Source: CALKAL01 sp051846895
GTDB lineage: Bacteria > Bacillota > Bacilli > Bacillales > Alkalibacillaceae
Assembly (NCBI GenBank): GCA_051846895.1
Contig: JBPYCQ010000001.1
Coordinates: 186,001-250,000 of the forward strand
Direction of reading: 5' to 3'
Length of the DNA stretch: 64,000 bases
Shown here: in pieces, positions 1-8,365 of the stretch
Numbering within the stretch: the first letter of the stretch is position 1
How the letters are laid out: each line of letters opens with the position of its first letter
Made by a program: the position numbers and the translations under genes
The notes under the pieces: model-generated
Databases searched by the model: none
What the model was told of the DNA's origin: nothing
The model's input: only the letters and a program-made list of their open reading frames with translations

Positions 1-59
1 ATCCCAAAAATTCCTAAAACTGCGATTAAAGCATATGGGAAAACCGCATTTCTTTTCAT
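1..59 (-). CDS. cccA: Cytochrome c-550 (CccA), N-terminal fragment cut by window edge
   Basis: Only the first 19 codons lie in the window. They read as a short basic N-terminus followed by a hydrophobic segment (MKRNAVFPYALIAVLGIF), which resembles the membrane anchor of B. subtilis cytochrome c-550. A strong ribosome binding site (AAGGAGGT) lies 6 bases before the ATG. In B. subtilis cccA lies just downstream of rpoD, and here it follows rpoD and one extra gene. The heme-binding CXXCH motif would lie outside the window, so the name rests on the anchor and on gene order. Confidence 0.6.
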   Translation of the reverse strand, partial: MKRNAVFPYALIAVLGIFG

Positions 60-164
60 GTTATTGACCTCCTTGAGTAACTCTTATGTAATGTACGTTT
101 TTAGAAACACTATTTTTATTTTACTTTAAAAATGTACTGACTGAAAGGGGCTAATTGTGAATAT

Positions 165-707
165 TTATATAACAATTACTATTGCTAATATAACTATTCC
201 AATAAAACCTGACAATGTCAAATATAAATACTTACCGTAAATACCTGTAATTACCCATATGATGCAATTAATTAAAATAATTCCATTCACCCAAAAGCTT
301 TCACCTAAAATGGTATATGATACTGATATACTTCCCAGTAAGGTTATTAAAAATAATGTTATTAAAGGAAGATGAATATAAATCGATTTTTTTTTGTGAT
401 AAAAATAAAGATGAATAGCTAAGATGGCTATAATCGCCAAAAAGATAAAAATTTTAATTAAAATGCCTACATCAAAAATATACGTTACATAAAAAGAAAA
501 AGGGATTAGAAGCAACAGGAAGATGATATCTAAATATAATAACAAATTTCCACGTTGCTTATCCTTAAATGTAGACTTCTCCTCATCAAGACCCTCTCCC
601 TCTGTGTACAAAGCGATTAAAAAATCGCAATATTGAGTTGGAAGGAGATTAGATTGTTTCCAATGCTTAATTTCATTTAAAATAATTTTTTTACGCTCAT
701 TATCCAT
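165..707 (-). CDS. Unknown integral membrane protein between rpoD and cccA
   Basis: A 180-residue protein I cannot name. The first 50 residues are charged and soluble, with a motif around residues 20-36 (LLPTQYCDFLIALYTEG). The remaining 130 residues are almost entirely hydrophobic and look like five membrane-spanning segments. The start has a good ribosome binding site (AAGGAGTAGATC before ATG). It lies 24 bases after the rpoD stop on the same strand, so it could be co-transcribed with rpoD. B. subtilis has no gene here that I recall. No catalytic motif is visible, so I infer no function. Confidence 0.75.
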   Translation of the reverse strand: MDNERKKIILNEIKHWKQSNLLPTQYCDFLIALYTEGEGLDEEKSTFKDKQRGNLLLYLDIIFLLLLIPFSFYVTYIFDVGILIKIFIFLAIIAILAIHLYFYHKKKSIYIHLPLITLFLITLLGSISVSYTILGESFWVNGIILINCIIWVITGIYGKYLYLTLSGFIGIVILAIVIVI

Positions 708-731
708 GATCTACTCCTTAAGAATAACGCA

Positions 732-1856
732 TTACTCTAAGAAGTCTTTTAAGCGTTTACTTCTGCTTGGGTGTCTTAATTTACGTAAAGCTTTTGCTTC
801 TATTTGTCGGATACGCTCTCTAGTTACGCCAAAAACTTTACCAACTTCTTCAAGCGTTCGTGTTCTTCCATCGTCCAAACCGAATCTTAAACGTAACACA
901 TTTTCTTCACGGTCTGTTAACGTATCTAACACATCTTCTAGCTGCTCTTTGAGTAATTCATAAGCAGCATGATCAGAAGGTGATGTTGCATCTTGGTCTT
1001 CAATAAAATCTCCTAGGTGGGAATCATCTTCTTCTCCAATTGGTGTTTCAAGCGATACAGGTTCTTGAGCAATTTTTAAAATTTCTCGAACCTTCTCTGG
1101 TGTTAAATCCATTTCTTCAGCAATTTCTTCTGGTGTGGGCTCACGACCAAGATCTTGTAATAATTGTCGTTGAACTCGAATTAATTTGTTGATTGTTTCA
1201 ACCATATGAACAGGTATACGGATAGTTCTTGCTTGGTCAGCAATTGCACGAGTAATAGCTTGGCGAATCCACCACGTTGCATAAGTACTAAATTTAAAGC
1301 CTTTTCGATAATCAAACTTTTCTACGGCTTTAATAAGTCCCATATTACCCTCTTGAATTAAATCTAAGAAAAGCATACCTCTTCCAACGTAACGTTTCGC
1401 AATACTAACGACTAAGCGTAAATTTGCTTCAGCCAGTTTCTGTTTCGCTTCCTCATCACCTTGTTCGATACGATGGGCCAAATCGATTTCATCTTCTGCA
1501 GTAAGTAGATCGACTCTTCCAATTTCTTTTAAATACATGCGTACAGGGTCATTAATTTTTACTCCCGGGGGTACGCTTAAATCATTGAGATCGAACTCTT
1601 CTTCTTTTTCAATTTTTTGCATATTAGGGTCTTCATCATTTTCTCCAATGACATCGATGCCCTCTTCTGCTAATGTTTCATAGAATTCATCCATTTGATC
1701 TGAATCAAGTTCAAAATGACCTAATTTATCAGCAATTTCTTCGTAGACAAGTATTCCCCTTTTTTTGCCGATTTCAACTAACTGTTCTTTGGATTGTTCT
1801 AATGTTAATTCTTGTTCTTCTATTTCTTCTTTAGAATCAACTGGTTTTTTTGCCAT
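732..1856 (-). CDS. rpoD: Primary sigma factor SigA (RpoD)
   Basis: The housekeeping sigma factor, which directs RNA polymerase to vegetative promoters. The 374-residue protein has the expected layout: an acidic N-terminal region 1.1, region 1.2 near residues 100-135, region 2 starting around NLRLVVSIAKRYVGRGM (residue 145) with the -10 recognition part (KFSTYATWWIRQAITRAI), and a C-terminal region 4 helix-turn-helix (GVTRERIRQIEAKALRKLR). The start is the ATG at 1856, behind AAGGAGGGG; an upstream in-frame TTG overlaps that site and is unlikely. It follows dnaG by 25 bases, as in the classic dnaG-rpoD operon. The third member of the B. subtilis cluster, yqxD, is absent. Confidence 0.97.
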   Translation of the reverse strand: MAKKPVDSKEEIEEQELTLEQSKEQLVEIGKKRGILVYEEIADKLGHFELDSDQMDEFYETLAEEGIDVIGENDEDPNMQKIEKEEEFDLNDLSVPPGVKINDPVRMYLKEIGRVDLLTAEDEIDLAHRIEQGDEEAKQKLAEANLRLVVSIAKRYVGRGMLFLDLIQEGNMGLIKAVEKFDYRKGFKFSTYATWWIRQAITRAIADQARTIRIPVHMVETINKLIRVQRQLLQDLGREPTPEEIAEEMDLTPEKVREILKIAQEPVSLETPIGEEDDSHLGDFIEDQDATSPSDHAAYELLKEQLEDVLDTLTDREENVLRLRFGLDDGRTRTLEEVGKVFGVTRERIRQIEAKALRKLRHPSRSKRLKDFLE

Positions 1857-1881
1857 CGATACCCCTCCTTCCAAAAACTAA

Positions 1882-3696
1882 TTACTTTTGATTATTTTTT
1901 TTCTTAAGCTCAATAATCTTCATACCAATTTTTGCAGCGGTTTTTGGGTCATTTTCACTTTCAGCTTGTTTTAACATTTGTTGCAATAGGCGTATTTCTT
2001 TATTAACCTCATGTTCATGAACAATTGCTTTGATATAATCTTCTAATTCAGCATCAGTTAATGAACCACTAATTGGCGTTAAAGCTATATTAGTGACGAT
2101 TCGTTTAATCGATTCGTCTGGCAATCGTTCAATAAATCTGCTGACATCCGGGTCATTACCTTCCTCATAATATGCATATAAATAAGTGACTAATACTTGA
2201 TGTTCTTCAATATTAAATGTTGCACCAATGCGGTTTTGGACGCGTTCTGTAACATATGGGTCTTGCAGCATATGTGCAATGAGAAAACGTTCAGCATTAT
2301 GATAAGCGAGATTCATTTTTTGATCTTTATTCCAAGGTTGTTTGAATGGTTTTTTTCTGTCATGAATATCATTATCTTTAACACGATTCATTATTCTATG
2401 TCGCTTACCAATTTCTTCATCCAACATACTTCGATTAAAGCCAAATGTCTCTTCTAACTCTTTTAAATAAAGGTCTCTCTCAACAGCATGCTCAACTTTA
2501 GCAATGATATCCAGTGCTTTTTCAACGTATTTAATTCTGTCATGGTTTATGCTTAAATTGAAATCCTTTTTCAAAAAGTTCAAAGAGAAGCTAACAAAAG
2601 ACTCTGCTGCTTTTATTATGTTTTCCCTAAATTTTTCTCCGCCATACTTTTCAATATATTCATCAGGGTCCATCTCATTAGGTAAATTCGCTATTCTTAC
2701 GTTTAATCCTGCTTCTGTAACAATTTTTGCTGCTCTGTAACTCGCTTCTTTACCAGCCTTGTCTCCATCGAAACAAATAATTACATCATCAACATACCTT
2801 TTTAATATGTTGGCGTGATATTTTGTTAAGCTTGTCCCTAATGTAGCTACTGAATTTTGTACACCACCTTGAAAAGCTTTAATGACATCTGCAAACCCTT
2901 CAAAAATAATAACTTCTTTAGACTTTTGAAAATGTCTTCTCGCCTCATAAAAATTAAATAGAAGCCTACTTTTGTGGAAAAGCTTTGAATCAGGACTGTT
3001 TAAATATTTCGGTTCTTGATTTGGATCAATGGATCGTCCGCCAAATCCAACGATTTTTCCTTGGTGATTATGAATTGGAAAAATAACCCTTCCAATCATT
3101 CGGTCAAAAAAACTATTTCCATCTGTCGTACTTAATAAACCGTTTTCGACCAAATTTTCAATTTTAAAACCTTTTCCTTTTAAAAAAGTTGACAAAAATT
3201 CACTTTTATTTGGAGAATACCCTATTTGAAACTGTTCGATAGCTTCATCGGTAAATCCTCTATTTTTTAGATAATTTAACGCGTCCTTACCATCAGTTGT
3301 ATGCTTTAGGACATGATGAAACAATTTGGTCGACCATTCATAAGCTTTTAGAAGATCCCTTTGTTCTGGTGAGTGGTGTTCCTGCTGTACATTCATAAAT
3401 TGTTCTGGAATATGGTCGCCAGTTTTATCGGCTAAATACTTCACTGCATCAATAAATGTTAAGGTTTTGATCTCCATAACAAAATTAATGACATTTCCAC
3501 CTTTACCACAACCAAAACAATGGAAAATCTGTTTATCTGGTGATACAGAAAATGAAGGTGTATCTTCACCGTGAAAAGGACATAAACCAAAATAGTTTCG
3601 TCCTCTTCTAGTTAATTTAATATGCTCACTAACCACATCAACGATATCGTTACTTTTCTTAATTTGATCGATTAGTTCTTCCGGTATTTTCTGCAT
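1882..3696 (-). CDS. dnaG: DNA primase DnaG
   Basis: Synthesises RNA primers at the replication fork together with the replicative helicase. The 604-residue protein has a CHC2 zinc domain (C39, H42, C60, C63 in CPFHGEDTPSF and HCFGCGKGG), then a catalytic core with the TOPRIM signature (IIFEGFADV, later CFDGDKAGKEA), and a C-terminal helicase-binding domain. The start is the ATG at 3696, which aligns with other primases and has GGTGATG about 8 bases upstream; the earlier ATG at 3711 has no site. It is upstream of rpoD in the same transcription unit. A perfect inverted repeat lies in the 250 bp upstream region. Confidence 0.97.
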   Translation of the reverse strand: MQKIPEELIDQIKKSNDIVDVVSEHIKLTRRGRNYFGLCPFHGEDTPSFSVSPDKQIFHCFGCGKGGNVINFVMEIKTLTFIDAVKYLADKTGDHIPEQFMNVQQEHHSPEQRDLLKAYEWSTKLFHHVLKHTTDGKDALNYLKNRGFTDEAIEQFQIGYSPNKSEFLSTFLKGKGFKIENLVENGLLSTTDGNSFFDRMIGRVIFPIHNHQGKIVGFGGRSIDPNQEPKYLNSPDSKLFHKSRLLFNFYEARRHFQKSKEVIIFEGFADVIKAFQGGVQNSVATLGTSLTKYHANILKRYVDDVIICFDGDKAGKEASYRAAKIVTEAGLNVRIANLPNEMDPDEYIEKYGGEKFRENIIKAAESFVSFSLNFLKKDFNLSINHDRIKYVEKALDIIAKVEHAVERDLYLKELEETFGFNRSMLDEEIGKRHRIMNRVKDNDIHDRKKPFKQPWNKDQKMNLAYHNAERFLIAHMLQDPYVTERVQNRIGATFNIEEHQVLVTYLYAYYEEGNDPDVSRFIERLPDESIKRIVTNIALTPISGSLTDAELEDYIKAIVHEHEVNKEIRLLQQMLKQAESENDPKTAAKIGMKIIELKKKNNQK

Positions 3697-3779
3697 CATC
3701 TTCATCACCATGTGTAGAAATTCGATAAAACTTATAAAATCCCTGCATGAATCGACATTTTTTCAGCAAAAAAATAAAG

Positions 3780-3799
3780 TTTGTCGTAAAATCGACAAA
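3780..3799. promoter_or_regulatory. Perfect inverted repeat upstream of dnaG-rpoD
   Basis: TTTGTCG, a 6-base loop, then CGACAAA, in the AT-rich gap between ppsR and dnaG. A further ATCGACA lies about 30 bp closer to dnaG (3751-3757). The half-site contains a TTGTCG that could act as a -35 element, so a protein bound to the dyad could control dnaG-rpoD. No poly-T follows, so it does not look like a terminator. The binding protein is unknown. Confidence 0.35.
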
Positions 3800-3925
3800 T
3801 TTTAAATTAAATGATGAGTAAGGTTATTTTTATACCAATTCAAAAATATATGTAATTATCGTCACAAATTAAGATTATAACTGAAATGCGATAAGAATGC
3901 TACAAGTTTGTTTGTAAAAAATAAT

Positions 3926-3956
3926 AAAAAGGCAATGGATAAACCATTACCTTTTC
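3926..3956 (-). terminator. Rho-independent terminator of ccpN-ppsR
   Basis: An 8-bp stem (GGTAATGG / CCATTGCC on the minus strand, with one G-U pair) and a 5-base loop overlap the last codons of ppsR and run into TTTTTATTATTTTTT. Confidence 0.75.
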
Positions 3957-4747
3957 ATATATTGAAGTATAATATTAGCTGTTTCTTCGACTGCTTTATT
4001 TGAAACATCAATCGTTTGACAACCAATTTTATTAACAACACGATTAAAGTATGTTAATTCCTCTTCAATTCTTTCTTTCTTTGCGTAATTAGCTGTTCCA
4101 TCCAAACCTAAGGCTTTTAGTCTTTCAGTACGAATATGATTTAATTTATCTACATTTATTTTTAAGCCAATACATTTATTTGGATCAACTTGATACAATT
4201 CTTCAGGTGGTTCGACCTCAGGAACAATTGGAACGTTGGCAACTTTAATTCTTTTGTGAGCTAGAAATTGGGATAACGGTGTTTTCGATGTTCTTGATAC
4301 TCCAATTAAAATAAGATCTGCTTTAAGAATTCCTTTAGGATCTCTTCCATCGTCATACTTAACCGCAAATTCAACAGCTTCAATTCGCTTATAATAATCC
4401 TCATCTAACTTATGTACAAGACCCGGCTTTAAACGGGGTTCTTTATTTAAATGTAATTCCAATTCATCTAGGACAGGTCCTAATAAATCAATTGCTTTAA
4501 GGTTATATTGAATTGATAATTCTCTCATCATTTTTCTAAACTCTGGCTTAACCAAAGTGAATGCAATCATCCCGTTGTTTTCTTTAGCAAGATTAAAGGC
4601 ATCTACCATGGTAGCCGTATCATCAACATAAGGGATTCTTTGTATTTTCATTTCTGAATCTGCAAACTGGCTTAATGCAGCTTTGACTAATAACTCCGCT
4701 GTTTCACCAACCGAATCTGACAATACATAAAATGTCGAATAACTCAT
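3947..4747 (-). CDS. ppsR: PPDK regulatory protein / kinase-pyrophosphorylase PpsR (YqfL)
   Basis: A 266-residue member of the DUF299 family, which controls pyruvate phosphate dikinase or PEP synthase by ADP-dependent phosphorylation and phosphate-dependent dephosphorylation. It begins with the family signature YVLSDSVGETAELLVKAA and carries the P-loop-like GVSRTSKTPLS around residues 150-160. It lies 12 bases after ccpN with a strong site (AGGAGGAGG), the same pairing as in B. subtilis, where YqfL acts with CcpN in controlling gluconeogenesis. The target enzyme is not in this window. Confidence 0.9.
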   Translation of the reverse strand: MSYSTFYVLSDSVGETAELLVKAALSQFADSEMKIQRIPYVDDTATMVDAFNLAKENNGMIAFTLVKPEFRKMMRELSIQYNLKAIDLLGPVLDELELHLNKEPRLKPGLVHKLDEDYYKRIEAVEFAVKYDDGRDPKGILKADLILIGVSRTSKTPLSQFLAHKRIKVANVPIVPEVEPPEELYQVDPNKCIGLKINVDKLNHIRTERLKALGLDGTANYAKKERIEEELTYFNRVVNKIGCQTIDVSNKAVEETANIILQYMKR

Positions 4748-4759
4748 AATGACCTCCTC

Positions 4760-5383
4760 CTATTCATTTTTTATCAATTGAACAAACGCTTTTGTAATAT
4801 TTGTTTTAGTTAAACGACCAACGACTTCTAGACCTTCTTTGCGCTGCGCGATGACTGGTAATGCATCAATTTGATTTTCGATTAATTTCGTTGCTGCATC
4901 AATTAATAGATCATCTTTATTACAATACTTAATTTTAGGTACTCTTGTCATAATAATATGAACGGGAACTTCCCTAATCTCTTGTTGTCCCATACTGGCA
5001 CGCAGTAAATCTTTGCGTGAAAGAACTCCTACTAACATGGAATTTTCATCAACAACAAATAATGTCCCTACATCTTCTAAAAACATTGAACAAATCGCGT
5101 CATAAACAGAGACTTGCTCTTTAACAACAACAGGTACAGAATGGAAATCACGAACCTTTAGTTTTTTTAGTTGATCAGATAATAATTCGGAACCTGTTTT
5201 ACCTGTATAAAAATAACCAACACGTGGACGAGCGTCTAAAAATCCTGCCATCGTTAAAATAGCTAAATCTGGACGTAATGTGGCGCGTGTTAAGTTTAAT
5301 TGATCAGCAATATTTTCACCCGTAATTGGGCCATTTTCTTTGACGATCTCAATAATCTGTTCTTGACGTTTAGTTAATTCCAT
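4760..5383 (-). CDS. ccpN: CcpN, transcriptional repressor of gluconeogenic genes
   Basis: A 207-residue regulator with an N-terminal winged helix-turn-helix (residues 1-60, with GENIADQLNLTRATLRPDLAIL) followed by two CBS domains (from about residue 80, including DVGTLFVVDENSMLVGVLSRKD, shown in part, and a second repeat at 140-205). In B. subtilis CcpN represses gapB and pckA on glycolytic substrates. A ribosome binding site (AAGGTGGTG) precedes the ATG. A possible TATAAT lies at 5428-5433, without a convincing -35. In B. subtilis glyQ-glyS lie immediately upstream; here recO is next instead. Confidence 0.9.
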   Translation of the reverse strand: MELTKRQEQIIEIVKENGPITGENIADQLNLTRATLRPDLAILTMAGFLDARPRVGYFYTGKTGSELLSDQLKKLKVRDFHSVPVVVKEQVSVYDAICSMFLEDVGTLFVVDENSMLVGVLSRKDLLRASMGQQEIREVPVHIIMTRVPKIKYCNKDDLLIDAATKLIENQIDALPVIAQRKEGLEVVGRLTKTNITKAFVQLIKNE

Positions 5384-5460
5384 TATTTCACCACCTTGCG
5401 AGCAAACATGTCATACTATATAGAAATATTATATACTAATTTAAGCTTTAAATAAATAAA

Positions 5461-5482
5461 GGATGACTTATTACTGTCATCC
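5461..5482 (-). terminator. Terminator after recO
   Basis: A 7-bp perfect stem (GGATGAC / GTCATCC) with an 8-base loop just past the recO stop, followed on the minus strand by TTTATTTATTT. It separates the era-recO unit from ccpN. Confidence 0.75.
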
Positions 5483-5486
5483 ATAA

Positions 5487-6236
5487 TTATTCCTCGCTAA
5501 GTAGGTGTAATTGTTCTAAAAACCGTTTTGACTTTAACATTGCTCCACCATATTGTTCATAATAGTCATCTAATAATTTTCTTAGAAAAACGACCGTTTC
5601 CTTTTTAATAGATATTTGGCGTATGTTTTTTATACTTCTTTCACACATAATTCGTAATACTTTATATGTATTATGGTTGATTGGGATCACATCTGTTGTT
5701 TTCCATTTGCATTGATCACAGATGACACCACCTTCAGTGATTGAAAAACCAACGACTGGTCTTTCTTCATGACCATTCACACAATGGTTTATAATTGGAG
5801 CAAATCCTCCAACACGGTATAGCTTTAACTCAAACATCATTGAAATGACGTCAATTCTTTCTTCATCTTGCATCCGCTCTAAACTTGTAAACAATTCATC
5901 AAACAATGAAGGATTAGGTTCTTTTTCTTGAACAACCTTAGTTAACAGCTCGCAAATGTATGCTGCATAGGCTGTTTTTATAATATCTTCTCTAATCTTT
6001 CTCATACTATGTTCGATTTCGCCTTGATGAATGGTACCGAGGCCTTTACCTAATTGAATGAGAAAAAGACCATATATAAATGGCTGCGTAATAGCAGCCA
6101 TTCTACTTTTAGGTTTTTTTGCGCCTCTTGCTACAGCACTTAATAAACCATATTCTCTTGTATATAATGTAACTATTTTATTCGTTTCACCATAATCACG
6201 CGTACGTACAATAATACCATTTACTTTTTCAAACAT
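5487..6236 (-). CDS. recO: DNA repair protein RecO
   Basis: The RecFOR-pathway mediator that helps load RecA on SSB-coated single-stranded DNA. The 249-residue protein starts with an OB-fold (FEKVNGIIVRTRDYGETNK) and has the usual helical domain with a zinc site: a Cys in NHCVNGHEERP near residue 150 and the pair CDQC near 172. I chose the ATG at 6236 because it aligns with RecO and has AAGGGA upstream. An in-frame ATG at 6263 directly abuts the yqzL stop and would add nine residues, so translational coupling from there is possible. Neighbours are yqzL and era. Confidence 0.93.
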   Translation of the reverse strand: MFEKVNGIIVRTRDYGETNKIVTLYTREYGLLSAVARGAKKPKSRMAAITQPFIYGLFLIQLGKGLGTIHQGEIEHSMRKIREDIIKTAYAAYICELLTKVVQEKEPNPSLFDELFTSLERMQDEERIDVISMMFELKLYRVGGFAPIINHCVNGHEERPVVGFSITEGGVICDQCKWKTTDVIPINHNTYKVLRIMCERSIKNIRQISIKKETVVFLRKLLDDYYEQYGGAMLKSKRFLEQLHLLSEE

Positions 6237-6263
6237 ACCCATTCCCTTACTTTCACTGAACAT

Positions 6264-6413
6264 TTATGTCCTTGAATTTGAAAATGATGTTTTCATGTGA
6301 TGTTCATGATTTCCGTTAGTAGATCTACGATAAGCTTCTTCCATTTGTTTCATCAATAAATACGTTTCAATATTACCAGTTTTCTCAAAAACCTTCCAAG
6401 GCAATTCAATCAT
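6264..6413 (-). CDS. yqzL: YqzL family small protein
   Basis: A 49-residue protein below usual ORF-length cutoffs. It reads MIELPWKVFEKTGNIETY followed by LLMKQMEE and matches the YqzL family, which is found between era and recO in many Bacillaceae. A strong ribosome binding site (GGAGGGTGGAG) lies upstream. The stop codon directly adjoins an ATG in the recO frame. The family's function is unknown; conserved position beside era and recO is the only clue. The C-terminal 20 residues are histidine- and serine-rich and probably unstructured. Confidence 0.85.
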   Translation of the reverse strand: MIELPWKVFEKTGNIETYLLMKQMEEAYRRSTNGNHEHHMKTSFSNSRT

Positions 6414-6514
6414 TAAAATCTCCACCCTCCAGATTTATTGATCTTAACAAATGCTCATTCATATTTTCACCATACTTTTAGTAGTCATGTGTTTTAAATA
6501 TTTCCAATTAAAAA

Positions 6515-7420
6515 TTAGTACTCATCTTCACGATACCCATACTCTCTTAGCTGGTGAATTCTATTTCGCCAATCTTTTTGAACCTTTACCCATAACTCCA
6601 AAAATACTTTAGAACCTAATAAGCGTTCGATATCTTCTCTTGCTTCGGTTCCTATCTTTTTCAACATACTCCCTTGTTTACCAATGATGATCCCCTTTTG
6701 TGAGCTTCGTTCAACAATAACAGTGGCTTGTACATCAATGACATCTTTTCTCTCACGTTTTTCAATCGAATCAATAGCTACTGCAATCGAGTGCGGAATT
6801 TCTTCATGAGTGTGATGCAACACTTTTTCACGAATTAGCTCACTAATAATGAATCGTTCTGGATGATCAGTAATTTGATCTTCAGGATAATACTGAGGAC
6901 CTTCTGGCAAATAACTTTCCATGACCTCCATTAATCGGTTAACATTGTTACCTTGCAGAGCTGATATAGGAACAATTTCATTTACTTTTAATTTTCCACG
7001 ATATAGATCGATGAGTGGCAATAATTCATCTGGGTGAACCTCATCAATTTTATTTATCACTAAAATAATTGGTTTGCTCACTGATTGTAATTGGTCAATA
7101 ATGAATTGATCGCCTTTTCCATATCCTTCTTTAGCATTTACCATAAACATGATTAAATCGACTTCATTCAAGGTATTAATCGCTGTTTTAACCATAAAGT
7201 CTCCTAATCGATGTTTTGGTTTATGAATTCCAGGCGTATCAATAAAAATAAATTGTGCCTGCTCAGTTGTTAAAACACCTTGAATTTTATTACGAGTAGT
7301 TTGAGGTTTATCACTCATAATTGCAATTTTCTGTCCGATTACACGATTCATAAAAGTTGATTTTCCAACATTTGGTCTACCGATTATTGAAATAAATCCT
7401 GATCGAAATGTTTTAGTCAT
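6515..7420 (-). CDS. era: GTPase Era
   Basis: A GTPase that assists maturation of 16S rRNA and 30S assembly. The 301-residue protein has a Ras-like G domain with G1 GRPNVGKS (residues 14-21), G3 DTPGIHKPKHRLGDFM and G4 NKID, and a C-terminal KH domain (VIVERSSQKGIIIGKQGSML, around 215-235). The start is ATG 7420, eight bases after GGAG; ATG 7426 is too close to that site. The B. subtilis neighbour cdd is missing between era and dgkA. Confidence 0.96.
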   Translation of the reverse strand: MTKTFRSGFISIIGRPNVGKSTFMNRVIGQKIAIMSDKPQTTRNKIQGVLTTEQAQFIFIDTPGIHKPKHRLGDFMVKTAINTLNEVDLIMFMVNAKEGYGKGDQFIIDQLQSVSKPIILVINKIDEVHPDELLPLIDLYRGKLKVNEIVPISALQGNNVNRLMEVMESYLPEGPQYYPEDQITDHPERFIISELIREKVLHHTHEEIPHSIAVAIDSIEKRERKDVIDVQATVIVERSSQKGIIIGKQGSMLKKIGTEAREDIERLLGSKVFLELWVKVQKDWRNRIHQLREYGYREDEY

Positions 7421-7511
7421 TAGCATTACTCCTATATCATGTTGTTGTTAATTAGTTTACTATAAACAAAATAATTTTTCATACTTTCGACAAAAGCTTT
7501 CGTTAAAAGAC

Positions 7512-7539
7512 AAAAAGCATTCGCTCAAAAAACGAATGC
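7512..7539 (-). terminator. Terminator after dgkA
   Basis: A perfect 7-bp stem (GCATTCG / CGAATGC) with a 9-base loop three bases past the dgkA stop, followed on the minus strand by TTTTTGTCTTTT. It closes the yqfC-yqfD-phoH-pgpH-ybeY-dgkA unit. Confidence 0.85.
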
Positions 7540-7542
7540 CAT

Positions 7543-7902
7543 TTAAAATAATAGTATTAACTTTGGTAAGAATATTATTATTCCAACAATTGCTGCAAAA
7601 ATGGATGAAATAAGTACTGATGCTGCACTAATATCCTTAATAATTTTTGCGCGTTCATGAATTGTTGGAAATAACTCATCAACTATTAATTCAATTGCTG
7701 TGTTGATTAATTCACTTGATAATACGAATGCAATTGCAAGTAAAATAAACAGCCATTCAATAACTGAAATTTTTAAAAATAATCCAGTAAACATTACAAT
7801 AAACATAAAGATAACATGTACTTTCATGTTTCTTTCTTTAACTAATGCAGTGTAAAATCCTGCAATCGCGTATTTAAAACCAACTCTATCTTTCTTTTCC
7901 AT
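7543..7902 (-). CDS. dgkA: Undecaprenol kinase / diacylglycerol kinase DgkA
   Basis: A small membrane kinase (119 residues) that in Gram-positive bacteria phosphorylates undecaprenol to recycle the lipid carrier used for cell-wall synthesis. It has three membrane-spanning segments and the family signature around residues 60-75 (SSELINTAIELIVD), which contains the catalytic Glu. An ERN motif lies near residues 23-25. Its start overlaps the end of ybeY by 17 bases, implying co-translation. In B. subtilis cdd follows, but here the unit ends in a terminator. Confidence 0.92.
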   Translation of the reverse strand: MEKKDRVGFKYAIAGFYTALVKERNMKVHVIFMFIVMFTGLFLKISVIEWLFILLAIAFVLSSELINTAIELIVDELFPTIHERAKIIKDISAASVLISSIFAAIVGIIIFLPKLILLF

Positions 7903-8365
7903 GGCGCTTCAATCCAAACTCCTGAAGTATATTTTCTTGCCTTTCAAACATTTCCTTTTCCTCTTCAACTGTTTGATGATCATAACCTAATAGGTGTAAA
8001 AATCCATGAACAGCTAAAAAACCTAATTCTCGTTCAAAAGAATGGTCATATTCACTTGCTTGCTCTTTAGCACGTTCAACAGAAATTATGATATCGCCTA
8101 AATGAACAGGTAAAGATTCACCTACAACCTCTATTTCATCTTCACCTAGCTCTTCTAATGCAAATGAAATGACATCAGTAGGTTGATCCTTTCCACGATA
8201 TTGTTTATTGATTGATTGGATTTCATCGTTATTAACAAAGGTTATAGACATTTCAGCATTCTCATCGATTTCTTCATTTTCTGCAGTATATTGCAACAGT
8301 TTTTCAATTAAATCAAATTGTGTTTCTTCAAGTTCACCTGTCTCATCAATTAAATCAATAATCAA
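7886..8365 (-). CDS. ybeY: Endoribonuclease YbeY (YqfG)
   Basis: A zinc-dependent single-strand endoribonuclease needed for 16S rRNA 3'-end maturation and ribosome quality control. The 159-residue protein carries the metal-binding motif HGFLHLLGYDH near residues 125-135. It starts with TTG, placed eight bases after AAGGAGG, inside the sequence that ends pgpH (ATGAGTTGA), so the two genes overlap by 4 bases. It sits in the usual phoH-pgpH-ybeY-dgkA-era neighbourhood of ribosome and RNA genes. Confidence 0.95.
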   Translation of the reverse strand: MIIDLIDETGELEETQFDLIEKLLQYTAENEEIDENAEMSITFVNNDEIQSINKQYRGKDQPTDVISFALEELGEDEIEVVGESLPVHLGDIIISVERAKEQASEYDHSFERELGFLAVHGFLHLLGYDHQTVEEEKEMFERQENILQEFGLKRHGKER

